Origin: Irpex lacteus
Lineage: Eukaryota; Basidiomycota; Agaricomycetes; Polyporales; Irpicaceae
Length of the DNA stretch: 14,104 bases
Assembly: GCA_001986395.2 (NCBI GenBank)
Contig: MQVO02000222.1
Span: 1 to 14,104 of the forward strand
Direction: 5' to 3'
A program made the position numbers and the translations under genes. Positions 6,758-14,077 of this stretch are shown in pieces (positions within the stretch are counted from its first letter, which is position 1; every line of letters begins with the position of its first letter). The notes under the pieces were generated by a model. It searched no databases. It was not told the DNA's origin and worked only from the letters and a program-made list of their open reading frames with translations.

Positions 6758-7132
6758 GAAAATAAAAAGAAATAATAATGAATTATATATTAGACCCTTA
6801 AAAACTGAATTAATAGATGGTATTGAATATGGAAGATATTTTGGTCAGTGAAAATGCTTAAATTGCAAAAAGAAGCTGACACAGTGCTTATACTTGAGTA
6901 TCTACAGATGCCGATATTAATAAATTTGAAAGATAAAAAAGGTAAAACTTGATATTCTGGAAAGGATCTTAAAGACAAAGAATTCTTAATAGAAAAATGT
7001 AAAAGTTGTGACAGTTCTAATAATAGTAATGTTGCGATAAACCGTTATAGCTATTTAGAATACCAGATTAATGATACTGATAATCCTTACTGAAAAATAT
7101 TTAATAGTTTAAAGTTTTATTTAGTTTTATAA
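6756..7132 (+). pseudogene. 3CxxC-type zinc-finger-like ORF, broken twice, TGA read as Trp
   Basis: ATG at 6756 opens MKIKRNNNELYIRPLKTELI and continues GRYFGQWKCLNCKK with TGA at 6849 as Trp. The sense then passes to the next frame: SWHSAYTWVSTDADINKFE, using TGA at 6877 and 6895 as Trp. It passes again to DKKGKTWYSGKDLKDKEFLI and EKCKSCDSSNN, ending TAA at 7130-7132 (TGA at 6950 and 7091 as Trp). Each shift is fixed by removing one A from an A run (6867-6871 and 6929-6931). The pattern C-x2-C, then SW-x-SA-x2-W, then a later C-x2-C is that of the fungal and animal 3CxxC zinc-finger domain (receptor-transporting-protein type). The usual third CxxC is not visible. Function in a mitochondrion is unknown. 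It is divergent from the ORF at 6117-6757. Confidence 0.5.
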
Positions 7133-7190
7133 ATAATAAGGAAGTATAAGAAGTAAATTTTTTAGTTTATACTTTATTTCCTTATTATAA
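7133..7190. repeat. Hairpin after the zinc-finger-like ORF
   Basis: AATAAGGAAGTATAAG and a downstream TATACTTTATTTCCTTATT are complementary apart from a three-base bulge. The hairpin starts right after the plus-strand stop at 7132 and about 140 bases from the rnl boundary. It could act as a transcript end or processing signal for either strand. Bases 7191-7330 are A+T-rich with a second small hairpin (AGGTT/AACCT near 7271). Confidence 0.45.
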
Positions 7191-7332
7191 TAATAATAAT
7201 TATAATTATTTAATTAAATCTATTTATATTAATATCTCTTAATTCTCTTCTTTTATTTATCTATTTTTATAGGTTCTTATAAACCTTTATTTCAAATTAA
7301 TATTAAATTTATTTTAGCTTATACGACCAATA

Positions 7333-8312
7333 GGATAGGTTGAGTCGACATCAAGGTCACGAACAACGCTTACAATATCTACTTCTCGCGTTACCATGCT
7401 GTTATCCCTGGCGTAGCTTTTATTCGTTATCGATCGCTTTTACTATAAATACGATCTGTTCACTATACCCTACTTACGTATAATTCCGACTTGTAAGTCA
7501 AAATTTATTGCATAGTTATACTATTTTACTTACTTTTTATTAATTTTTAACAATAATATCTCTGATTTCACTTTCAGATTAACTATACATTATTTAATCT
7601 TTATTAATATTAATATAATTTAATATTTTTAACAATATTAATGAATTTTTCATTAATCTCACCAAAATTTAATATTTATAAATTTAATTGTAAATGGTCA
7701 TATTCAGTTACATTTTATGAAATCAACGCCCCATTTAAACTATCAGACTAAAGCTGTCTCTTATGTTTTTTTATTTAATATTTAATATAATATTAAACGT
7801 AATTAAGAATTTAAATAATTATCAATTAATTACCAAATAAGATCAGTATCTATAATTTCTAATTTAAGTATTTCAAAGATATATCAATATATTACTTAAT
7901 ATTCTAAAAGGAGAATAAAATAGATACAACTAATTAGGCTATAGTAAAAGCTGCACAGGGTCTTCTCGTCTAACTTTAGGAAAACGGCATCTTCACCGCT
8001 AATTCAATTTCACTAAGATTTCGGTAGATACAGTTATCGCATCATTCTATCATTGTTGCAAGACTATAATTAGTAGACAAGGCATTTTGGTACATTATGA
8101 CTCTCATAGCCATTGACTTAAACTTTAATTATAATATCGTTAAATATTATACTTTATTAATAAGCATTGGGCAGACCTCAACTTTATACAATAATTTTCA
8201 TTTTAGCAAAGTGCTGTGTTTTTAGTAAACAGTTGCGCGATATGTACTTTATTATTTCCTTTTGACGAACGTGGTAAATATGTTTGCCGAGTTCATTTAC
8301 CGAAATTATCTT
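7333..8312 (-). rRNA. rnl: Large-subunit rRNA, central fragment (domains IV-V)
   Basis: Read on the minus strand, conserved LSU rRNA blocks occur in order: GAACTCGGCAAA, AACTGTTTACTAAAAACAC, TGCCTTGTC, GTGAAATTGAATTAGCGGTG, GACGAGAAGACCCTGTGCAG, CCAGGGATAACAG and GATGTCGACTCAACCTATCC. This spans roughly the equivalent of E. coli 1670 to 2520, the lower half of domain IV through most of domain V including the peptidyl-transferase ring. Similarity stops abruptly at both ends. The 5' two thirds and domain VI are not adjacent, so this is either one exon between introns, a displaced piece, or a partial copy. Several normally invariant bases differ (for example AAGGTAGC appears as ATGTACC, and ATAACAGG as ATAACAGC). 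Boundaries are approximate. Confidence 0.85.
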
Positions 8313-8768
8313 ATTCACTTTCTTTTCTAATATATTTTATTTTATTTATTTTAATTATCCCTTCCCCCCAAATTTAATTTAGGAGAGAGGGAGTTAATTG
8401 GAGGGAGGACACTCTATTCTTTCTTCTTTAATTATAATTAATTTCTTTTGTATCCTGGTCTCTCCTTTTTTTAATAAAAACGAGTAATAATCATACGATT
8501 ATTCTAGGTGTAACTCTGAGTATGTACACTAAACACTAAACTTTGTCCCCCCGTTTTAGCTCTAGCCTAATCTCCAAATTGTCTTACTGCCCCTATTTAT
8601 TCATAAAACAAAAGGAAATAAGGATACAGTGGAATGTTGATCTAAGATGGAGACAGGGGGTTATAAAAATAATTTAGAATAATAGAATTAATTTTAACTA
8701 TATTTTTTCCATTTACCTCTTAATTTTTATAATAAAATAAAGGGTGAATGTAGGGGGTATAGTTAATT
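8313..8768. other. Spacer between rnl fragment and the next ORF, no gene seen
   Basis: Purine/pyrimidine-rich stretches (CCCTTCCCCCC near 8361, GGAGGGAGGACACTC near 8400) and a C-run/G-run pair (8546-8552 and 8656-8660) could fold together. It may be intron sequence upstream of the rnl fragment, but I see no group I or II core motif. Confidence 0.5.
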
Positions 8769-9838
8769 TTATTTTTTAGGAAAGATGTAGTTGTGTAAAT
8801 CTACCCCTAAAGAATCATAAGGAATCTGGTGTGTAAGAATAAAATGGATACCATGAGCTAATGTAAATAATCCCATAAGTATTAATATAGGTACATATAT
8901 TAAAGTTAGTTTAGCTAATAAAGCTTGATATTTGATATAGAATTTAACAAATTTATTTTCAAATTTGTTAAGAATTTTATCTTTATTTAAAATAAATATA
9001 ATATTTATAATAAAAAAAAATAAATAATAAAATCAAACTGAAGACTAATACTAATAATAACATCTCTATTATAATTTGCTGGCCTATCAGGTCGTCCAAG
9101 TATCCTTCTACAGGTACACTCTTTAAAAAAGGAGATATTAAATTAAAGATAAAATCTAATGATTTATTGTAGAAAGAAGTAAAATCTGTAGGTAAAAAAT
9201 TAGACCCTTTGTCTAATCTTTTTAATACTTCGGCTACTGCCTCGTTTACTAACTCTCTATCTTGAGGTGACAGATTACCTATAGCCTTATTAGCAAATTC
9301 ATTTACTTTATTATCTGGAATAGAGTGAATTTGTTCTAAAGAAGGCCATGTACCTGTTTTAACCATTTGACTGGCACCATACATAAATCTATTAAATCCC
9401 GTTGGGTTCTCTATAGCTCCTTGAGATACTACAGTAGTTACTCCTACACCAGCAGCCCCTAATGAACCTAGTACTCTTAACCTAGGTGAACAATTAGGTA
9501 TTTTACTTAAGGCCGCAAACGTAGCTAATCCTACACCTACTATACTGAAACTTTGAGGTACACCGCTAGGCCAATATCTTACAGGGTCTTGAGGTTCCGG
9601 GCTAGCATGTCCCTCAGGTATATAATTACTGGAGGATAAATCTGTATAACTAAAATTAAAAATATTAATAGCGTGACTAATATCTAATAATAAAATAATA
9701 ATGATTATAACGTAGAAGAAAAAAAGGAATCTATCCTTTGGGTTTATACCTAATATTGTTTGTATAAATCCAGACTTAAATTTATTTAAGAAAAATTTGA
9801 AATTTTAAGAAAATTTATTATTTTTGTTCTTTTGACAT
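8769..9838 (-). CDS. Multi-pass membrane-protein-like ORF of unknown function (frame-broken near the 3' end)
   Basis: From 9804 down to 8983 one frame is open with no stop, far longer than its ATG (9384) suggests. It reads SGFIQTILGINPKDRFLFFF, a transmembrane stretch of Ile/Leu, then PEGHASPEPQDPVRYWPSG, a Gly/Ala-rich segment (LRVLGSLGAAGVGVTTVV), GAIENPTGFNRFMYGASQMV, a charged helical part (DRELVNEAVAEVLKRLD) and a second strong helix (LLLVLVFSLILLFIFF). After the A9 run at 9012-9020 the sense moves to another frame: NKDKILNKFENKFVKFYIKY, then LTLIYVPILILMGLFTLAHG and a stop at 8769-8771. One base fewer in the run joins them, giving about 345 residues. A likely start is ATG at 9838 (MSKEQK) with one or more further shifts. 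I recognise no family. Confidence 0.6.
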
Positions 9839-9858
9839 ATTGAAAAATAAAAAGAACT

Positions 9859-9932
9859 TTAATCCACTAAACTATATTTAGTAGATAAATATGTCTAAAT
9901 AGATTAATCCATTATGTTTAGTGGATTAATCT
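9859..9932. repeat. Pair of overlapping inverted repeats upstream of the minus-strand ORF
   Basis: TTAATCCACTAAAC (9859-9872) is exactly complementary to GTTTAGTGGATTAA (9916-9929). The right arm can also pair with AGATTAATCCA at 9901-9911 through TGGATTAATCT at 9922-9932, so two stems compete. It lies just before the start of the ORF at 8769-9838, so it could be a leader structure, or it could be a decayed mobile hairpin. Confidence 0.6.
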
Positions 9933-10054
9933 TTTAAACATATTTTTTTATACATATGTAGAAATAGTCACGAATAACTCATGAATAGGTAACTGTAACA
10001 AGTTGTTATTACAGGCTTGATAAGACATATCAGAGTTGAACTAATATTCCATAA

Positions 10055-10117
10055 CCTAAAAAACACTAGGACCCCACTAAAGTGGGTGGACAGAAAGAAT
10101 TATAACTAGTTTTTAGG
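10055..10117. repeat. Family A element containing an inner hairpin (A7)
   Basis: Left end CCTAAAAAACACTAGG, right end CTAGTTTTTAGG. Inside are the hairpin ACCCCACTAAAGTGGGT and the short-form core AGAAAGAATTATAA. Confidence 0.65.
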
Positions 10118-10291
10118 ATTGGTTCTCCCCAACCTTTATTAATTAAGGAAAGGATAAAAAAACCAAATTACTTACTACTCTAATTAATTAAAATTGATTT
10201 TACATATCTATTTTAGTAATTAGAAGATTGTATGTATCTCATCAAAACAAAACGGCTACGGTTATCAGGTTTATTTTATAATTAACCTTTA

Positions 10292-10333
10292 CCTAAAACT
10301 AGTTATAATTCTTTCTAATTACTAGTTTTATGG
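10292..10333. repeat. Family A element, short form (A8)
   Basis: CCTAAAACTAG, core TTATAATTCTTTCTAATTA, CTAGTTTTATGG. It is a compact complete copy of 42 bases and a good reference for the short form. Confidence 0.7.
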
Positions 10334-10622
10334 TATTATTTAAATGACCTTGCCAGTTTATATTTACAAGAATGAGATAAATAATTTATAAAATACACTA
10401 TAAATTATTTAGTCACTGTAACAATAAAAATATTTAGAATCCATGTTGGATGCTGCCACAATCTTTTTATTTTCTTTCATTAAATTAATAATTAATAAAG
10501 TAAATTGAAGATTAATTGTGAAGCATTCTTGTCGATCTCCTTTAAATAAAGCAGATTAGACAAAAAGGAAAGAAGTAGATAATTCACTCGCTACTCAAGA
10601 CCTTAACACATTTTCCGGAAGA

Positions 10623-10656
10623 AGATTATAACATTTTGGATAAAATGTTATAATCT
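10623..10656. repeat. Perfect 15-base hairpin with GGAT loop
   Basis: AGATTATAACATTTT, loop GGAT, AAAATGTTATAATCT. It is followed by a T-containing stretch and then the unrecognised ORF at 10740. Stem perfection in decayed surroundings suggests recent origin or selection. It may be a transcript processing or end signal. Confidence 0.65.
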
Positions 10657-10739
10657 CTTTTATTGTTAATATTATTTAGTATTAATAAATAAAATAATTT
10701 TCCAAGATGTTTCTCCTCAATTCTAAATAATTACCCTGG

Positions 10740-11371
10740 TTGCCGAGAGGTTTCACGGAACAAGTTAGCCGGATTCAGTACACGAAATTGCGAAAAGAAA
10801 TGATGAAGATGGAAACACCCTTCACAAAGATGATCCACGTCCAATTTCACTCCAAAAAAGATTCGATTTTAAGTTTTAATCTTAAAGGAAATAGCGATAG
10901 TTTAAAAAATAAAGTTAGTATTGCCTTTCCTGCAGTACCTTATTAGTAAGTTAAATATTACTAATCTGCTAAAACTGGACCCAGTAGCAAATGCAGTGGA
11001 ACCAACTGTGTTTAAATCATTACCCAACGTAAGAAGATTTAAAATCAAAATGCTATCCAAATATCATCCTGTGTTCACCAAAGCCAATATCTAAAAAAGA
11101 GAATTTGAGCCATTGTTTGACAAGGAATTTTATAACAATAAATCTATAAATAGATATATTGAACATCAATTACAAAGATTGGTGTTAAGTAGAAACAACC
11201 CAGCCAAATTTTGGGCGATAAGTAGATATCTATTAAAAAGTGCACCTTCCAAGCGGCAAATTTTAATCATGTATATCCAACTTGGCATAGATCAATGAAG
11301 TATGGATCTGTAATCAAAATTATGGAAAGAGTATTACAATTAGGTTACGATTTAAGTATTGGAAACTAGTT
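10740..11371 (+). pseudogene. Unrecognised plus-strand coding remnant in three pieces
   Basis: Piece 1 (10740-10946) starts with TTG and reads PRGFTEQVSRIQYTKLRKEM through SIAFPAVPY to TAG. Piece 2 (about 10945-11250) reads SKLNITNLLKLDPVANAVEP, RRFKIKMLSKYHPVFTKANI, a TAA at about 11092, then FDKEFYNNKSINRYIEHQLQ and AISRYLLKSAPSK. Piece 3, in another frame, reads AANFNHVYPTWHRSMKYGSV then IKIMERVLQLGYDLSIGN to a TAG at about 11367-11369. Restoring two shifts and one stop would give one protein of about 205 residues. It is basic, has no membrane segments and uses more G/C in third positions than the neighbouring ORFs. The final stop is the CTAG of a family A element. It might belong to the group II intron remnants that follow, but I recognise no domain. 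Confidence 0.45.
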
Positions 11372-11403
11372 AGAATTATTTCTAATGACTAGTGTTTTTG
11401 GGG
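11361..11403. repeat. Family A element, short form (A9)
   Basis: GGAAACTAG, core TTAGAATTATTTCTAATGA, CTAGTGTTTTTGGGG. Read on the other strand its core is CTAGTCATTAGAAATAATT, and its first 14 bases are identical to the start of A10 at the window end. The left arm supplies the stop of the preceding coding remnant. Confidence 0.65.
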
Positions 11404-11690
11404 ACTGGTTCCGAGTGATAGAAAAATAGTAACGCGAGTGAACGATGATAGAGAACGGTTGTACCGCAGTGATTTAGAGCCTAAAGCAGCTATTGCCCTT
11501 AAGCAGCTGAGGGGCCGAAATGTCATGCCCGGGTTTGTAGGATCAACATGGTAACGCCCGACAGCGTACCTTGTGCTTAAAGGGTCGCCGAGTTGGTAAA
11601 GAGGGCGTGGCCAATAGCCTAATCGATGGACAAACCGTACATTGCTATCAATACATCTGATACCAACATTATCAATACCGTCAGTACTAG
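11404..11690 (+). ncRNA. Less A+T-rich block, possibly group II intron RNA
   Basis: This stretch is clearly richer in G+C than anything around it and has no ORF. It contains paired segments such as GGGGC/GCCC (about 11511-11530) and CCCTTAAGC (11496-11504) against GCTTAAAGGG (11575-11584), plus repeated AGCAGCT words, which suggests structured RNA. It lies between an unrecognised ORF and a maturase domain X remnant, so a group II intron domain I-III remnant is the simplest reading. I did not find a convincing domain V hairpin or GTGYG start. Strand is inferred from the neighbours. Confidence 0.35.
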
Positions 11691-11765
11691 CTATATTTTT
11701 AGTTAAATAGTTTTGGGGAAGTATTGAGTACCTTTTTTTTTTAATAATTTTTTTATTTATAAACT

Positions 11766-12053
11766 ATGACTATTCTTACATCTCTTTATAACCCAAAACC
11801 AAACTTTTCTCATTATTCAGAACCACAAGTTTTAGCCATTACGAAAATCAATAGAATAATTAACGGAATTAATAGTTACTATAAAATATCCGAAGGACAA
11901 CAAATAATAACTTCTCGTGTCCAATATATTCTAAGATTTAGCTTTAACATTATCGAAAGGAGGTCTAGCACATTCAGCAACACAAGCAATGAAAGATATA
12001 AAGAATAATAAAGTGTGCTTAAATAATTATAAAAAGAAAAATAATGAATAAGG
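11766..12053 (+). pseudogene. Group II intron maturase domain X remnant
   Basis: ATG at 11766 reads MTILTSLYNPKPNFSHYSEP, then AITKINRIINGINSYYKISE and SRVQYILRF. The sense then moves one frame to LALTLSKGGLAHSATQAMKD and IKNNKVCLNN, ending at a stop near 12050. The patterns xINxIIxGixxYY and yILrfSlALTL are those of domain X, the RNA-binding maturase part of group II intron proteins, which helps its own intron splice. The reverse transcriptase part that should precede it is absent here and may correspond to the fragments at 13017-13879. The frame break lies in the T run near 11937-11942. The normal end of the domain and the zinc-finger endonuclease part are missing. Assignment is by pattern only. 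Confidence 0.5.
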
Positions 12054-12876
12054 GAGCTCTCTTAAAATAAAAATATAAAGTCCATTTAACAACATCTCTC
12101 TATCTTTTAGATCTTTATCAGTAATCTCATTTATCTTCTATTCCTTGCCCTATTTCTAAATAATAAATAAATAAAGATTAAGTAAAGATAAATTTCTTTT
12201 TCCTTTAAATTTATTTAGAGATTCTCCCTCCCCTATTCTTATATGATCTAATTTATTTTATCTCTTATTATTTTTTCTTTGTTAAAATCTAAAAGTTAAA
12301 GATTTTATTTTAATTTATTTCATAAAAATAGAATAGTACTTAAAATCTATTTAATTTAAATAAGTAAAAGATTAAAATTTCTTTTTATTTAAATTGGGGA
12401 ATTATTTTATTTAAAGAAAGTGAATTAAGATAAATTTAACAATATAACTTTTATTTTACTTTACAAGATTATTCTTTACTCTTGAATAGATAGATAGTGA
12501 TAGTTTCTAAAATAGAGGAGCTAGCTCCCTCTAAAAAAAAAAGAATAATGGGGAGTAATTTATATCTATATTGTTATTCATTAAATAATCGAATCTGATC
12601 CCCAAATATATACTGATGCATACAGAAATAGCCACACAACATCCACAAAATGATAATACACAATCGCTGATTCAAACACCACCCAAACAACTTGCAGAAA
12701 CTATGTTCTTAGTTTTAATTTAAAAAAAATAGAAAATAAAATAAGAGAATTATTTTAACAATATCACTCTCCTTAATGAATTTTTAATTTATGTAATGTA
12801 ATTGTAATGTCTTTAATACCCATTCCATTCATTACATTCATTACTTTGTATCTTTAATTAAAAAGAAATTTATTAA
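12054..12876. other. A+T-rich spacer with one short ORF
   Basis: This is low-complexity A+T DNA with polypurine/polypyrimidine runs. One 35-codon ORF (12616-12723, [20 protein letters not shown] to a Leu-rich end) stands out because its composition is less A+T-biased. It could be the head of an intron protein, but nothing supports expression. Between 12781 and 12850 there are repeats of ATTACATTC-like words. Confidence 0.5.
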
Positions 12877-12999
12877 GATACTTTATTAGTATTAATAGAA
12901 TTTATTTCTTATTTAGCTAGAAATGTATCATTAGGTTTAAGATTAGCAGCAAATATTACAGCAGGTCACATGTTATTAAGTATGTGGATTTGTATATAA
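12877..12999 (+). pseudogene. atp6: Second atp6 fragment, divergent from the resident gene
   Basis: The frame reads TLLVLIEFISYLARNVSLGL, then RLAANITAGHMLLSMW, and stops at TAA 12997-12999. This is the central proton-channel helix of Atp6 including the essential Arg (SLGLRLAAN). It aligns to residues about 167-200 of the resident protein at 2224-3006 but differs at many residues (ARNVSLGLRLAANITAGHML against ARAFSLGIRLFANVVAGHTL) and in silent positions. It is therefore not a recent copy of the resident gene. Nothing of atp6 lies before 12877 or after about 12984. It sits between group II intron remnants, which could have carried it. Confidence 0.8.
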
Positions 13000-13016
13000 C
13001 ATAATATTTTTATCTT

Positions 13017-13232
13017 AGAGGGAACGCCACAGGGAGGAATCATGTCACCAACTTATGTAACGTTGCGTTAAACGGGTTAGAAGAAACAATTAAATTGGTA
13101 AATCCTTTGATAAAAGGTATTAGTCAAGGAGTTAATGTGATCCGATACGCCGACGACATGATTATCACAGCTAGAACTCCTGAAACTCCCTTTTTGGCAG
13201 AAAGAGATAAAGAATACTATCCGGAGGATTAA
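13017..13232 (+). pseudogene. Group II intron reverse transcriptase, C-terminal half (YADD part)
   Basis: The stretch starts EGTPQGGIMSPT (RT motif 4, PQGG) and, after a one-base break near 13053-13057, continues CNVALNGLEETIKLVNPLI and VNVIRYADDMIITARTPET. YADD at 13146-13157 is the catalytic metal-binding motif of reverse transcriptases. The frame ends TAA at 13230-13232 after FLAERDKEYYPED; the rest of the palm, the thumb and domain X are missing. The beginning matches exactly where the other half (13300-13879) stops, through a shared nine-base AGAGGGAAC. The half that should come first is thus downstream. Confidence 0.75.
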
Positions 13233-13299
13233 AATAAATTATAATATAGGGAGACCCAAATTTAATTTATTTTTAGTTTTTGCTACATCGAAGAATAAT

Positions 13300-13879
13300 A
13301 TGAAAGAAGTGTATAATTTACAATGAATATTGCTGCAAAGTTTTGAAGCGAAAGCTTTGGCAATAAGAAAAGTTGTAACCAACAAAGGAAGTAAGACGGC
13401 TGGAGTAGATGGAATTACCTGAAACAGTCCGACAGAATATTTAAAAGCTATAGAAGAGCTGAATAGTATAATGAAGCATCCCGAGAATTATAAAGCACAG
13501 CTTGTAAGAAGGGTAATGATTACCAAACCAGGCTCAAAGGAAAAACGTCCGTTAGGTATTCCGACAATGATTGACCGAGCAGTTCAAGTAATATATCATT
13601 TAGGAATTGACCCGGCTGTAGAAGCCAAATCAGACAAAAACTCCTTTGGGTTCAGGAAATCAAGGTCCACACATGACGCAGTCACTGCCATAATCATTCT
13701 TATGGATAAAACTATTCACCCTCATTGAATAGTGGAAGCTGACATAGCTAAATGTTTTGACAGGATAAGCCACAAGTTCTTAATGAAAAAACTCCGATAC
13801 GACACAAACACGTATTGGAACAATGATTAAAAGCAGGGATAATGGTGGAACTGAATTTCCTGGAGAGCACAGAGGGAAC
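13300..13879 (+). pseudogene. Group II intron reverse transcriptase, N-terminal half, TGA read as Trp
   Basis: ATG at 13300 opens MKEVYNLQWILLQSFEAKAL, then NKGSKTAGVDGITW (RT domain 0/1), LVRRVMITKPGSKEKRPLGI and PTMIDRAVQVIYHLGIDPAV (motif 2 fingers), SFGFRKSRSTHDAVTAI and WIVEADIAKCFDRISHKFL (motif 3, with the first catalytic Asp in ADI). TGA at 13324, 13420 and 13726 falls at Trp positions. A frame break near 13800 leads to TAA at 13828, while another frame continues WLKAGIMVELNFLESTEGT to 13879. Similarity ends at the AGAGGGAAC shared with 13017-13025. Intron RNA domains are not visible directly around it. The protein would copy and insert its intron if whole; this copy cannot. Confidence 0.8.
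13871..13879 (+). repeat. AGAGGGAAC direct repeat, right copy (partner at 13017-13025)
   Basis: The same nine bases end the N-terminal RT half here and begin the C-terminal half at 13017. In an intact RT gene they would be one and the same site, encoding EGT before PQGG. Confidence 0.7.
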
Positions 13880-13895
13880 TATTATTTTTATTTTG

Positions 13896-13967
13896 CAAGA
13901 GCAAGGTGACTCGAACACCTACCTAAGGTTTTGGAGACCACAATTCTACCAATTAAACTATGCTCTT
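13896..13967 (-). tRNA. trnW(cca): tRNA-Trp (anticodon CCA)
   Basis: On the minus strand the acceptor AAGAGCA pairs fully with TGCTCTT, with discriminator G. The anticodon loop CTCCAAA gives CCA; its stem GTGGT/ACCTT has one mismatch and one wobble. The T arm is AGGTG-TTCGAGT-CACCT. CCA reads UGG, not UGA, although accessory ORFs here use TGA at Trp positions. It starts 17 bases after the RT fragment, on the opposite strand. Confidence 0.9.
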
Positions 13968-14077
13968 TTCCCTTTTTATATCTTCCTCCATCTTTGCCCC
14001 TTTTACGGATAAAGGATAAACTCTACTCTTTTAGAAGAAAAATAAATTTTTAATTTAGGAGCACCCCAGATCTTATA

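Larger units (their letters stand above)
9933..10739. other. A+T-rich spacer with hairpins and family A elements
   Basis: No gene is recognised. It contains a small stem CTGTAA/TTACAG near 9990-10015, family A elements at 10055-10117 and 10292-10333, a weak family B-like hairpin (CCTTTATTAATTAAGG, about 10135-10150) and a perfect 15-base stem at 10623-10656. Confidence 0.6.

Noticed and set aside
6455..6978. Plus-strand ORF 6455-6661, plus-strand ORF opening at 6630 and minus-strand ORF 6790-6978
   Set aside because: They are antisense or out-of-frame readings of the membrane-protein-like and zinc-finger-like ORFs, with low-complexity translations. Only the part of the 6630 frame from ATG 6756 is kept.
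10740..11371. rps3, plasmid RNA polymerase or mitovirus-type polymerase
   Set aside because: None of the characteristic motifs of these families (including a GDD motif) is visible in the readable pieces.
12616..12723. Short ORF of 35 codons as a gene
   Set aside because: It is too short, has no recognised motif, and nothing in its context supports expression; it is mentioned only within the spacer entry.
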